From: Paramesorhizobium sp049065735
GTDB taxonomy: Bacteria; Pseudomonadota; Alphaproteobacteria; Rhizobiales; Rhizobiaceae
DNA: 64,000 nt
Assembly: GCF_049065735.1 (NCBI RefSeq)
Contig: NZ_JBAKHD010000001.1
Location: 186,001-250,000 of the forward strand
Direction of reading: 5' to 3'
Shown here: positions 48,976 to 57,017 of the stretch, one piece after another
How positions within the stretch are numbered: the first letter of the stretch is position 1
Layout: every line of letters starts with the position of its first letter
The notes under the pieces: model-generated
What the model was told of the DNA's origin: nothing
Databases searched by the model: none
What the model saw: the letters and a program-made list of their open reading frames with translations, nothing else
Program-made: the position numbers and the translations under genes

Positions 48976-49033
48976 GGCCGCTCATACTTTGATGGAATTG
49001 CTTGGATTCCATTCGGAACCGTCGTGGTAGCGG

Positions 49034-49202
49034 CGCGGGTGAGGCATGGATTCCTGTGACAAGCACAGGAATGACGGGATGGAGATGGTGTTCCGCCCCG
49101 GAACAACCGTTCCCGCGAAGCGGAAGGGTAGAGGGATGGCTGCCCAACAGCAAACCTGCCGTCATTCCTGTGCTTGTCACAGGAATCCATACCTCACCCG
49201 CT
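49034..49202. repeat. Family C palindromic element, copy 3
   Basis: Same hairpin halves as copy 2, with outer arms extended by GCGGGTGAGG/CCTCACCCGC. Weak family E-like CTATTCCCTCACTCCCC follows near 49315-49331. It occupies the gap after the ABC ATPase gene. Confidence 0.9.
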
Positions 49203-49338
49203 CCATAACCACAGCGGTGCAGATGGTTCTAAGACAGTCCGCAAAGACGAAAGGCATCTAAAAGGCCGAGGAGAACAAGGGACTAAGAAAACAGGGCAGC
49301 CTGTCCCTGCTCACCTATTCCCTCACTCCCCGAAACTT

Positions 49339-49443
49339 TCAGGGCAGGAGAATGTCGTGCCCCATCACGCCGATGGCGAGCGCCATGTTGAGCGTGATGA
49401 TCATCATCGAATAGAAAATGGCGGTTTTCGTTATCTCGCTCAT
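49339..49443 (-). CDS. Predicted 34-residue membrane protein
   Basis: ATG 49443 follows a perfect AGGAGG with six-base spacing, the best ribosome binding site among the short ORFs here. The product starts Met-Ser-Glu-Ile-Thr-Lys and then has one hydrophobic segment (Ala-Ile-Phe-Tyr-Ser-Met-Met-Ile-Ile-Thr-Leu-Asn-Met-Ala-Leu-Ala-Ile-Gly-Val), ending Met-Gly-His-Asp-Ile-Leu-Leu-Pro. Size and shape resemble small subunits of membrane complexes such as CydX-type proteins, but I do not recognise it. A palindrome lies 130 bases upstream. Confidence 0.6.
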   Translation of the reverse strand: MSEITKTAIFYSMMIITLNMALAIGVMGHDILLP

Positions 49444-49572
49444 TTCAACCTCCTAGTGCGTTGCGCCTATCGACTGCGCAAGCGCCCTATCTCAGTGAAT
49501 CTTCGCACCGCCTGTTCCGGCGATGCCGCGGCAACTGGGCCCCCGCCCAAGTCCGACGCGATTTAGCGAACG

Positions 49573-49587
49573 GTTACATAATGTAAC
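49573..49587. promoter_or_regulatory. GTTACAT-A-ATGTAAC palindrome
   Basis: A perfect 7-1-7 palindrome in the gap between the DUF2235 gene and the 34-residue ORF, about 130 bases upstream of the latter. The symmetry suggests a dimeric regulator site. Nothing in the window identifies the regulator. Confidence 0.45.
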
Positions 49588-49701
49588 AAGCCGTTATCAG
49601 CTGCGCAAGCCTTAAGACAGCGCAGGACACAGGATTGTGAAAATTGTAAATAATGTGTGAAACCCGCGAAGGAGGCGAATGTTCCGGGAGCGCACTTCCG
49701 C

Positions 49702-50982
49702 TTACTGAACTTCCGGGCTACCTTTTCTACGCGCGCGGGGGCGGGCAGGGGCGGCCTCGCGGCTTGGCACCTTTTTCTTTTCCTTCGGAAGAGCCGATGA
49801 AGGAATTTTGACGGGCTCCCCCTCCACTTGATAAACCGAGGGCATATTGGGCGGCAGGTCCCCTAATAGCTTCGCCCGTTCCAGCACGGATGCGTGGAGA
49901 ACGGCATTGTCAGGGATGACGCGCCATTGGAAGAGGGGAAGAACGAAGCCGAACAGCGCCCGTCTTTTGCTCCCCTCCGGGCGGCGGCAGGGGATGAGTT
50001 CGAGGATCGCCCACGCCCAGTTTATATTCTGGTGGATCGGCGCGAGCGGGTTCGGCGGTATATAGTGCTTTTTGGCGGGGTTTTGTCCCAGAAGGTCAAC
50101 GACCGATGGCATCCGGTAATGGAGCCCCATCGTTTTCGTTTCATCGAACATCCATTGGAGCGAGACCTTCGGCAGCCCGCTTTCGGCTTCCGGATAACCG
50201 CCCCCGACATCGTCATGGATGCCGCGGAACCAGACCTCGCGCACATCCTGCGGTCGGGCGGCGGCGCGGTTGAAAGGGTTGCCCCAATAATCCTCGCCCT
50301 TGGTCCACAATAGCGGGCGGAACATGGTGCGCCGCTCGTCCATCGATACGGCGTGACGGACCGCTTCGACGCTCGGGTTCTTCTGGGTGAAGGCCTGCGA
50401 GCTCAGGCGCGGCAGATACGGCCCGCTCTCGATCACCGAGGCGACCGTGTCGAAAAGGCCGAGCAGGCGGATAGGCGGATGGTCCGGATTGAGAATGCGC
50501 TCATAGAGCCGCACCTCGGCGAAACTGTCCACCTCCCTGTCGCCGATGCGCGTATAGGCGCGATAGGCATAATCGAGAAGGTTGAGATTTTCCTTCTTGA
50601 TGAGGCCGATCGTGTGGATGAAACCGGCCAGCACCCGCGCGCTATAGGCGCCCCGGCTGAAGCCGAAGAGATAGATCTTGTCCCGCTCGCGCGTCCCGTC
50701 TCCTGTCCGGGGCCCTTTCTCATAATTCTCGACCAGAAAGCGATAGGCGTCTTTCACATTCTGATCGAGGCCCCAGCCCGTCGCCATGCCCCAGATTTCG
50801 CCCGTCTTGCGCCAGAACCGGAGCCACGCATTCTGCGGGCCGATGGTGCCGACGCCGGGATCGTAATAGACGAGCTGCCGCGCGCTCTTCTCCAGCATGC
50901 CGTAAAGACGCAGCACATTGGTGCGGTCGGCGGAGATTTCATTCGAAGTTCCGTCGAAGAGAATGACGATATTCTTCGCCAT
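49702..50982 (-). CDS. DUF2235 alpha/beta-hydrolase-fold protein
   Basis: A 426-residue protein of the DUF2235 family, a phospholipase/esterase-like hydrolase domain also found in type VI secretion effectors. Ile-Val-Ile-Leu-Phe-Asp-Gly-Thr-Ser-Asn-Glu opens the domain; the nucleophile elbow is Gly107-Phe-Ser109-Arg-Gly-Ala; the acid is probably Asp in Gly-Leu-Phe-Asp-Thr-Val, with His in Asn-Ala-Val-Leu-His-Ala. There is no signal peptide and no VgrG, PAAR or immunity-like neighbour, so a role as secreted effector is not supported here. The Lys/Pro/Arg-rich C-terminus looks disordered. Confidence 0.88.
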   Translation of the reverse strand: MAKNIVILFDGTSNEISADRTNVLRLYGMLEKSARQLVYYDPGVGTIGPQNAWLRFWRKTGEIWGMATGWGLDQNVKDAYRFLVENYEKGPRTGDGTRERDKIYLFGFSRGAYSARVLAGFIHTIGLIKKENLNLLDYAYRAYTRIGDREVDSFAEVRLYERILNPDHPPIRLLGLFDTVASVIESGPYLPRLSSQAFTQKNPSVEAVRHAVSMDERRTMFRPLLWTKGEDYWGNPFNRAAARPQDVREVWFRGIHDDVGGGYPEAESGLPKVSLQWMFDETKTMGLHYRMPSVVDLLGQNPAKKHYIPPNPLAPIHQNINWAWAILELIPCRRPEGSKRRALFGFVLPLFQWRVIPDNAVLHASVLERAKLLGDLPPNMPSVYQVEGEPVKIPSSALPKEKKKVPSREAAPARPRARRKGSPEVQ

Positions 50983-51063
50983 GATGCGCGCCTAACCTCC
51001 CCAGCGAATTTTGAGAGATTAAGCGAAAGAATATCATTGGAGAATGACGTTTTTTATTGATCA

Positions 51064-52494
51064 TCAACTTTCGGTTCTGCCGAGCGACGGCACCCGCCGT
51101 TTGCCAAGGGGCAGGGCATAGCCGGCGATGAGCGCGCCCAGGCCGATAACGGTGAAGACCAGGAACACCGTGATCGTCGCGTCCCGCAGGGCCTCCGGCG
51201 TTGCCGCCTGCGGATATCCGGCGGCATTGGCCGTCAGCCCCGCGATTGCGGCGCCGATGGCGTAGCCCGCCGATTGCAAGGTCGGCAGCAGCGCTGAAGC
51301 CCGGTCGCGCTCGGCATCGGGCGCCGATTCCATGATCGTCTGGCTGAGAAACCCCCAGCTCACGCCGAAGCCGGCGCCGATGGCGATCTGCCCGGCCATG
51401 ACGATCAGTGGCACATCCATTCGGAAGCCCGCGACGATGATGGCGAGCCCGGCGACGAGCAGCGTCGGCCCGAGGCGGATCAGCCATGCGCGATAATGCG
51501 GGCTCATGATATTGGCGACGAGGATGGCCAGAAGGCTCCAGGCGATGGCGAAGGTCGCATGGAACGCGCCCGCCAAGGTCGGCTTATAGCCCCAGAGATT
51601 CTGCAGCGTCATCACCAGATAGACCGAGGTAACGGCTTGAGCCACGGGCATGAGCAGGACGATCCATAGGCCGATACCGACAGTGGAATTCAGCGAAAAC
51701 GCATCGGAGGGAAAGAGCGGCGCCGCGCTGCGCCGATCAAAAACCGTGACGCAAATCAGCGTCACCGCCGCGCCGGCAACGAAGAGCGCCTGTGTCGCCA
51801 TCGCCTCCACGATGCCCGCAAATGCGACGAGCATGATGCCGCCCCCGATCGCCCCGAGCCGGACGAACGGAACGAACGCGCTGGGCATCCGGGCGTCGGA
51901 ACGCGGCACGATGCGCAAGGTGAGGCCGATGAAGAGCAGCGACAGCGGCACATTGACGAGGAAGGCGGCGCGCCAGGACAGATGCTCCGTCAGCATGCCC
52001 GACACCAGCGGCCCGCCGAAGGCTGCGATGGCCCAGACCACCGCCTCCGCGCCGAACACCTTGGCGACAAGGCGCGACGGAAACAGCTCCGGTATCAGCG
52101 CATAGCAGATCGCGGCGATGATCCCTTCGCCGAGCCCCTGCAAGGCCCGCCCGATCAGCACTTCGGTCATCGAGGAGGCGAAGGCGGCGATCAGCGTTCC
52201 CAGGAGGAAGAGCAGCGCCGAGCCGACCAGCGCATTGCGCGCCCCGAGCCGCCCCTTCAGCAGCGCTGCCGCCGAGCCGCCGACGATGGAAAGCACCAGA
52301 TAGAGCGTGAAAGCCCAGGAAATCAGCGCTACCCCGCCGATTTCGGTCACCGCTGTCGGCAGCGAGGTGGACACCAGAAACCCGTTGAAGGCGAAAAGAG
52401 CGACGCCAAGGCACAGCGTCGTCGTCGCAGCGGAATAGCGCGGCGTCAGAAGCTCGGACCAGCGCGCATCGCTGGCTTCGGTCGACTCGATCAT
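51064..52494 (-). CDS. MFS transporter, multidrug efflux type
   Basis: A 476-residue membrane protein with about 14 hydrophobic segments. Motif A-like Leu-Lys-Gly-Arg-Leu-Gly-Ala-Arg-Asn and the Gly-Arg-Ala-Leu-Gln-Gly-Leu-Gly-Glu-Gly segment place it among drug/proton antiporters of the DHA2 type. It is divergent from a SufR-like regulator gene, and the shared 95-bp gap carries an 18-base palindrome, the usual layout of a regulator controlling an efflux pump. Substrate unknown; the sequence cannot tell drugs from metabolites. Confidence 0.9.
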   Translation of the reverse strand: MIESTEASDARWSELLTPRYSAATTTLCLGVALFAFNGFLVSTSLPTAVTEIGGVALISWAFTLYLVLSIVGGSAAALLKGRLGARNALVGSALLFLLGTLIAAFASSMTEVLIGRALQGLGEGIIAAICYALIPELFPSRLVAKVFGAEAVVWAIAAFGGPLVSGMLTEHLSWRAAFLVNVPLSLLFIGLTLRIVPRSDARMPSAFVPFVRLGAIGGGIMLVAFAGIVEAMATQALFVAGAAVTLICVTVFDRRSAAPLFPSDAFSLNSTVGIGLWIVLLMPVAQAVTSVYLVMTLQNLWGYKPTLAGAFHATFAIAWSLLAILVANIMSPHYRAWLIRLGPTLLVAGLAIIVAGFRMDVPLIVMAGQIAIGAGFGVSWGFLSQTIMESAPDAERDRASALLPTLQSAGYAIGAAIAGLTANAAGYPQAATPEALRDATITVFLVFTVIGLGALIAGYALPLGKRRVPSLGRTES

Positions 52495-52528
52495 GGGAAT
52501 ATCCTCGATTTGATAATGTGAACGTTTC

Positions 52529-52546
52529 TATATTCCCGCGAATATA
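52529..52546. promoter_or_regulatory. Operator between MFS and regulator genes
   Basis: TATATTCCCGCGAATATA has perfect 7-base arms with centre CCGC. It lies midway between the divergent MFS pump and SufR-like gene starts, 34 bases from the former, and so is a candidate autoregulatory site. Confidence 0.65.
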
Positions 52547-52589
52547 AAAAGCAATGGCTTTTTTAATTCCCCGCGCTTATAACGGCCCC

Positions 52590-53228
52590 ATGCAGGATCG
52601 CACCACAAACCGCATGCTCTATTCGCTGAAAGTGTCTGGCCCGCAGATGGCGGCTTCCCTTGCGGAGAAACTCTCGATCACGCCGGTCGCGGTGCGCCAG
52701 ATGCTGGGGCGGCTTCACGAAGCGGGGCTTGTGGACTTTGAGGACAGCCGCGAGAGCGTCGGCAGGCCGAAACGGTTCTGGCACCTGACGGATACGGCCA
52801 ACCGGCAGTTCCCCGACAATCACTCAGGGATGACGGTCGAACTCCTGGCTTCGATAAAGGCGGTTTTCGGCAATGAAGGCCTGGACCGGCTGATCTCGCA
52901 TCGGGAAACCGCAACGCTCGCCACCTATAGAGAAGGCCTGGCACCGTTCGGTACGCTCACCGAAAAGGTGGAGGAACTGGCGCGGATCCGCTCCGCCGAA
53001 GGCTACATGGCCGAGGCGATTGCGATGGAAGACGGCAGCATTCTGCTGGTCGAAAACCACTGCCCGATCTGCGTTGCGGCGACGGCTTGTCAGAAATTAT
53101 GCAGCTCGGAGCTCAGCATATTCCAGAGTGCCCTCGGCCCCGCTGTCGAGGTGCGCCGCGTCGAGCATCTCCTGAAAGGAGCGCGCCGCTGCGCCTATAT
53201 GATTTCGCAGAAGGAGGCGGCAGGCTGA
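52590..53228 (+). CDS. SufR-like HTH regulator with cysteine-rich C-terminus
   Basis: A 212-residue winged-helix regulator (COG2345 type). The DNA-binding part (about 8-65) shows Leu-Lys-Val-Ser-Gly-Pro-Gln-Met-Ala-Ala-Ser-Leu-Ala, then Val-Arg-Gln-Met-Leu-Gly-Arg-Leu and Gly-Arg-Pro-Lys-Arg-Phe-Trp-His-Leu. The C-terminal part carries His-Cys-Pro-Ile-Cys, Cys-Gln-Lys-Leu-Cys and a last Cys in Ala-Arg-Arg-Cys-Ala-Tyr, a possible Fe-S or redox-sensing site as in SufR. ATG 52590 is preferred over ATG 52554, which lies only seven bases from the palindrome. It probably controls the divergent pump. Confidence 0.85.
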   Translation: MQDRTTNRMLYSLKVSGPQMAASLAEKLSITPVAVRQMLGRLHEAGLVDFEDSRESVGRPKRFWHLTDTANRQFPDNHSGMTVELLASIKAVFGNEGLDRLISHRETATLATYREGLAPFGTLTEKVEELARIRSAEGYMAEAIAMEDGSILLVENHCPICVAATACQKLCSSELSIFQSALGPAVEVRRVEHLLKGARRCAYMISQKEAAG

Positions 53229-53307
53229 GGAAACATAACTTGCTTCGGCCATATGGGCCGCAAGCGGCTCGTTTCCCAAGTCGTTGATTTTATTAAAAAA
53301 TCACCGT

Positions 53308-53381
53308 TGGCTGGGGGACCTGGATTCGAACCAAGACTAACGGAGTCAGAGTCCGCTGTTCTACCCTTAAACTATCCCCCA
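53308..53381 (-). tRNA. tRNA-Gln (CTG anticodon)
   Basis: A 74-nt cloverleaf including encoded CCA. The acceptor stem TGGGGGA pairs with TCCCCCA, the anticodon stem GCGGA pairs with TCCGT around loop CTCTGAC, giving anticodon CTG, and the T-arm contains GGTTCGAATCC. It lies between the SufR-like gene and the crcB pair. The other parts of the 53229-53606 gap show no gene and no fluoride riboswitch. Confidence 0.95.
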
Positions 53382-53606
53382 AAACGTAAGTTTCCAACGC
53401 TTTGGAACCAAGAGCGAAAGTGTTGCTTCAGCTTCATACGAAGCTTCGGTGAGCGCGCTTTCGTTCGGTGCCGCCTTCTAGCATATTTGCCAGTTCAATC
53501 AAGCCCCGAATTCCGATTGATGAAATATTGGGTAAGGCCCATGAAAACCCGCCTGTTCTCGACCCGCAGGGGATGTTAGCAAATCAAGCTCTATTTTCTT
53601 TCAGCC

Positions 53607-54008
53607 GTGGAAAGGCGGAACTGTTCGTTGAGCGTTGCAGCCTGTTTTCTCGTATTGGCCGGCGGCTTTGTCGGCGGCGTCGCCCGATTCGCCCTTTCCC
53701 GTTTCGTTGACGGCCAAACGGGGAGGGCGTTTCAATGGGGTACGTTAGCCGTGAATATAAGCGGCGCGTTTCTTGCCGGGGCTGTTGCCGGGCTCTCACA
53801 TTCCGCCGGCGGCGTTTTTGCAAGTGAGATGTTCCGCGCGTTTGTCATGGTGGGAGTGCTCGGCGGTTATACCACTGTTTCCTCCTTCGCGCTGCAAAGC
53901 GTGGACATGTGCCTCAAGGGTGAGACGCGGCCGGCATTCATCTATGTCGCCATGTCCGCCATTTTTAGCGTCGTCGCGGCGGCTGCCGGATTCGCACTTG
54001 CCGGATGA
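53607..54008 (+). CDS. crcB: Fluoride exporter CrcB/Fluc, subunit 1
   Basis: A 133-residue four-helix membrane protein of the Fluc family, which exports fluoride as a dual-topology dimer. Gly-Gly-Val-Ala-Arg-Phe, Asn-Ile-Ser-Gly-Ala-Phe and the signature Gly-Gly-Tyr-Thr-Thr-Val-Ser-Ser-Phe are present. In the Phe-box the first Phe is replaced by Val while the second is kept. GTG 53607 is taken as start; TTG 53628 is a possible alternative with an AAGGCGG upstream. The second subunit starts seven bases after the stop codon. Confidence 0.92.
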   Translation: MERRNCSLSVAACFLVLAGGFVGGVARFALSRFVDGQTGRAFQWGTLAVNISGAFLAGAVAGLSHSAGGVFASEMFRAFVMVGVLGGYTTVSSFALQSVDMCLKGETRPAFIYVAMSAIFSVVAAAAGFALAG

Positions 54009-54015
54009 GGAAGTA

Positions 54016-54423
54016 ATGAAAAGTCTTTCATCCGTGACGGGCAGGCTCCACCTCGTAGTCGGTTGCGGCGCGGGTCTCGGCGCGCTGCTGCGTTTTGCTT
54101 CAGGGCTGCTGTTTTCGGAATTTGGGCTGGGCGCCCTCTGGGCGACCGCCTTCGTCAATATCCTAGGCTCTTTTGTCATCACGCTCTTCGCCGCCAGCAC
54201 CGGGCCTAACGGTCGTTGGCCTGCGGGAACAGCGGCGCGGCAATTCGTGATGGGCGGCATATGCGGCGGTTTCACCACCTTTTCCACAATGAGCCTCGAT
54301 ACGTTTTTGCTTTTACACCAGGGCGAGCCCGTGCGGGCGGTTGGTTATCTCGTGCTTGTGCTGTTTCTCTCACTTGCCGCTGCTTGGGCCGGCTATTTTC
54401 TGGCGAGGTCGGTTAAGAGATAA
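54016..54423 (+). CDS. crcB: Fluoride exporter CrcB/Fluc, subunit 2
   Basis: A 135-residue Fluc subunit with Leu-Leu-Arg-Phe-Ala, Asn-Ile-Leu-Gly-Ser-Phe and the signature Gly-Gly-Phe-Thr-Thr-Phe-Ser-Thr-Met. Here the first Phe of the Phe-box is kept and the second is Met, the mirror of the change in subunit 1. ATG 54016 follows GAGGAAGT. Two fixed-topology subunits encoded side by side indicate an obligate heterodimer, with opposite orientation expected from their charge patterns. The reading frame is open upstream inside subunit 1, but the family start is clear. Confidence 0.92.
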   Translation: MKSLSSVTGRLHLVVGCGAGLGALLRFASGLLFSEFGLGALWATAFVNILGSFVITLFAASTGPNGRWPAGTAARQFVMGGICGGFTTFSTMSLDTFLLLHQGEPVRAVGYLVLVLFLSLAAAWAGYFLARSVKR

Positions 54424-54526
54424 GACCTGCGAAGGTCTTGGTTATTTTACAAAGCGCTGTTACATTGGTCTCAACATGAAGACTGACAGCGCCCGCCTGC
54501 GTGCCTAGCGGTTTCGCGCGGCGCCT

Positions 54527-55984
54527 GTGAAGGACAAGACCTTGAAGAACCCCGACGAGGAGGCGGCTGCAGAGCCGCGCGACGGGGCGTCCGGCGGGAA
54601 TGGCGCGCGTGATGAGGCGCGCAATTTCGCCAGAAGCGGCAAGCGGGAACACCGCAGGCCCGTAGCCGCATCGGCAGAACCGAGAGAGGTTGCCGATTCG
54701 GGGCGCCCGGATCCAGAGCAGAAGAAACGCGCGCGCCGCCGCCGGCGCGGCAAGGCGAAGTCGCGGGGAAGCGCGGCCCTGGCTGCCGCCGCGGAGCCCG
54801 CGCCTGCCAGGCCTGCTGCGCCGAAGTCCTCCCACCGCCGCCGCTCGAAGCGCGGCAGGCAGGGCCGCGTTGCTGCTGCACCGCTCAACGCCGCATCGGA
54901 GAAACGGGTCGCCCCGGCGCGGCCCGCCAGCCCGCAAGCCGACCCGCGCCCGCGCGGCGTTTCCGGTGCGGAAACCTCGCCGCTCTATGCGGCATTGGAC
55001 CTTGGCACCAACAATTGCCGCCTTCTCATTGCCTCGCCGACCCGGCCCGGCCAGTTCCGGGTCGTCGATGCCTTCTCGCGCATCGTCCGGCTGGGGGAGG
55101 GGCTCGGCTCGACAGGCCGCTTGAGCGACAGGGCCATGGATCGCGCCGTCGAAGCGCTGAAAATCTGCCGCGACAAGCTTGCGTCGAAAACGGTCCGCAA
55201 ATCCCGGCTGATCGCCACAGAGGCCTGCCGTTCGGCGGCAAATGGTGCGGAATTTCTGGGCCGCGTCCGGGAGGAAACCGGGCTGGAGCTCGAAATCGTC
55301 GACCGGCAGACCGAGGCGCGCCTCGCCGTGTCCGGCTGCGGCACGCTGGTGGACCGCGATGCGGAGGCCATCGTGCTCTTCGATATCGGCGGCGGCTCGT
55401 CGGAAATCGCGCTTATCGATGTCTCGCGCCGCCGCTCGCCGCGGCTGGCGGAGCATATCATCGCCTGGACCTCGCTGCCCATCGGCGTGGTCACGCTGGC
55501 CGAACGCTTCGGCGGGCGGGTGGTTACGCGCGAGAGCTTCGCCGCCATGGTGGCCCATGTCGCGGAAATGATCGAGGCCTTCTCCGACCGGCACAAGCTG
55601 GGGGATCTGGCGAAAAGCCCGCGCTTCCACCTCATCGGCACCTCGGGGACGGTAACGACCCTCGCCGGCATTCATCTGGGGCTCCAGCGGTATGACCGCA
55701 GGCGCATCGACGGCATGTGGATGGATCAGGACGATGTGACCAGCATGACGAGCCGGCTCCTTTCCTGGGATTTCGACGCGCGCGTCGCCAATCCCTGTAT
55801 CGGCGCGGACCGGGCCGATCTGGTGCTGGCGGGCTGCGCCATCCTCGATGCCATCCGCAATGTCTGGCCAAGCCGGAAGCTGCGGGTTGCCGACAGGGGG
55901 TTGCGCGAGGGAATATTGACGGAACTGATGTCGCGGGATGGCGCCTGGCGCGACCATAACCGGACCAATGGCAGGCATTCATGA
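54527..55984 (+). CDS. Ppx/GppA-family phosphatase with long basic N-terminus
   Basis: An exopolyphosphatase / pppGpp phosphatase-family protein, 485 residues from GTG 54527. The first 150 residues are Arg/Ala/Pro-rich and disordered; the ASKHA domain follows with Asp158-Leu-Gly-Thr-Asn-Asn-Cys-Arg165, Thr-Glu-Ala-Cys-Arg-Ser-Ala, Phe-Asp-Ile-Gly-Gly-Gly-Ser-Ser-Glu and Gly-Thr-Ser-Gly-Thr-Val-Thr-Thr. The C-terminal domain of long Ppx is absent, as in other short alphaproteobacterial forms. The basic tail may bind polyphosphate or RNA. Its TGA overlaps the rlmE ATG, which suggests a link with ribosome maturation. Confidence 0.9.
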   Translation: MKDKTLKNPDEEAAAEPRDGASGGNGARDEARNFARSGKREHRRPVAASAEPREVADSGRPDPEQKKRARRRRRGKAKSRGSAALAAAAEPAPARPAAPKSSHRRRSKRGRQGRVAAAPLNAASEKRVAPARPASPQADPRPRGVSGAETSPLYAALDLGTNNCRLLIASPTRPGQFRVVDAFSRIVRLGEGLGSTGRLSDRAMDRAVEALKICRDKLASKTVRKSRLIATEACRSAANGAEFLGRVREETGLELEIVDRQTEARLAVSGCGTLVDRDAEAIVLFDIGGGSSEIALIDVSRRRSPRLAEHIIAWTSLPIGVVTLAERFGGRVVTRESFAAMVAHVAEMIEAFSDRHKLGDLAKSPRFHLIGTSGTVTTLAGIHLGLQRYDRRRIDGMWMDQDDVTSMTSRLLSWDFDARVANPCIGADRADLVLAGCAILDAIRNVWPSRKLRVADRGLREGILTELMSRDGAWRDHNRTNGRHS

Positions 55985-56691
55985 AAAAACCAGGCGGCAC
56001 CAAAGCCGGGGGCCGGGGCGGCGCAGGTACGCGCGGCCTCTATACGCGCGTCAAGAAGAAGCCGGGAACGATCAAGGAATCCTCGCGCCGCTGGCTCGAG
56101 CGGCACATGAACGATCCTTACGTGCAAAAGTCGAAGCAGGAAGGTTACCGCTCCCGCGCGGCCTTCAAGCTGATCGAGATCGACGAGCGCTATCATATTC
56201 TGAAAAAGGGCCAGAAGATCATCGATCTCGGCGCCGCGCCCGGCGGCTGGAGCCAGATCGCGGCCCGGATCGTCGGCTCGACCGACCAGGACCCGCATGT
56301 CGTCGGCATCGATTATCTCGATGTCGATCCCTTGCCCGGCGTCACCCTGCTGAAGATGGACTTTCTCGATGAGCAAGCGCCGGAAAAGCTGATCGAAGCG
56401 CTGGGCGGACAGCCCGACGTGGTCCTTTCCGACATGGCCGCCCCCACCACCGGCCACCGCCGCACCGACCATTTGCGCACCGCGCACCTATGCGAAGTCG
56501 CCGCCGATTTCGCCATTTCGGTACTGAAGCCCGGCGGCCATTTCCTGACCAAGACCTTCCAGGGCGGCACGGAAAACGAGCTTCTGACGCTTCTAAAACA
56601 GAACTTCCGCTCCGTCCATCATGTGAAGCCTCCGGCATCCCGCGCGGAGTCGGTGGAGCTCTATTTGCTGGCGCGGGAGTTCAAGGGGTGA
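55981..56691 (+). CDS. rlmE: 23S rRNA (uridine(2552)-2'-O)-methyltransferase
   Basis: Also FtsJ/RrmJ; methylates U2552 in the 23S rRNA A-loop, a late step of large-subunit assembly. The 236-residue protein has a basic Gly-rich N-terminus, catalytic Lys63 (Ala-Phe-Lys-Leu-Ile-Glu), the SAM loop Asp82-Leu-Gly-Ala-Ala-Pro-Gly-Gly-Trp90, Leu-Ser-Asp-Met-Ala-Ala-Pro and Thr-Lys-Thr-Phe-Gln-Gly, with Glu in Ser-Val-Glu-Leu-Tyr completing the K-D-K-E tetrad. It overlaps the Ppx/GppA gene by four bases (ATGA). Downstream lies the palindrome of the TA locus. Confidence 0.96.
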   Translation: MKKPGGTKAGGRGGAGTRGLYTRVKKKPGTIKESSRRWLERHMNDPYVQKSKQEGYRSRAAFKLIEIDERYHILKKGQKIIDLGAAPGGWSQIAARIVGSTDQDPHVVGIDYLDVDPLPGVTLLKMDFLDEQAPEKLIEALGGQPDVVLSDMAAPTTGHRRTDHLRTAHLCEVAADFAISVLKPGGHFLTKTFQGGTENELLTLLKQNFRSVHHVKPPASRAESVELYLLAREFKG

Positions 56692-56698
56692 TGGAGTT

Positions 56699-56724
56699 GA
56701 CTACATCACGGGGCTGATGTAGTC
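56699..56724. promoter_or_regulatory. Inverted repeat operator of the TumE/TumA locus
   Basis: GACTACATCA and TGATGTAGTC are perfect 10-base arms around CGGGGC, eight bases after the rlmE stop and nine before the TumE start. The location fits autorepression by the HTH antitoxin. There is no T-tract, so it is not a clear terminator. Confidence 0.7.
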
Positions 56725-56732
56725 TGCTCTGT

Positions 56733-57017
56733 ATGGGGGAAGCGATAGAAATAATAGACGAACGGATCAGATTTTCCGACGGCTCGTTTATTGAGTTGTC
56801 GGTATTCGCACTGCCGAAGCCTGTTGCCGGATCGACGCATAATTACAAATACCGCCTTGCCTATGTCGTGTCGGATGAATGCGTGATGCGGTACGACAAC
56901 GAGGCTAGGAAAGGCGATCATAAGCACATTGGGAGAAAGCAATTTCCGTATCACTTCGTCGATATCGATACACTGCTATATGACTTCTATACGGAAGTAG
57001 GAAGGATGAGGACATGA
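56733..57017 (+). CDS. TumE-like (DUF6516) toxin
   Basis: A 94-residue protein with Phe-Ser-Asp-Gly-Ser-Phe-Ile-Glu-Leu, Tyr-Lys-Tyr-Arg-Leu-Ala-Tyr-Val, Arg-Tyr-Asp-Asn-Glu and Gly-Asp-His-Lys-His, followed by Phe-Pro-Tyr-His-Phe-Val-Asp-Ile-Asp-Thr-Leu and Asp-Phe-Tyr. This is the pattern of DUF6516, called TumE in toxin-antitoxin annotation. The Asp/His-rich core suggests an RNase-like or nucleotidyl activity, but the mechanism is not something I can read from sequence. It overlaps the HTH antitoxin gene by four bases and is visibly less GC-rich than its neighbours. Confidence 0.75.
   Translation: MGEAIEIIDERIRFSDGSFIELSVFALPKPVAGSTHNYKYRLAYVVSDECVMRYDNEARKGDHKHIGRKQFPYHFVDIDTLLYDFYTEVGRMRT

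Noticed and set aside
53253..53579. 108-residue + strand ORF over the tRNA
   Set aside because: It reads through the tRNA-Gln gene on the opposite strand; the Gly-Phe-Glu-Pro-Arg-like peptide is a known artefact of translating tRNA sequence.
53382..53606. Fluoride riboswitch upstream of crcB
   Set aside because: No crcB-motif pseudoknot core or matching conserved bases could be found by eye.
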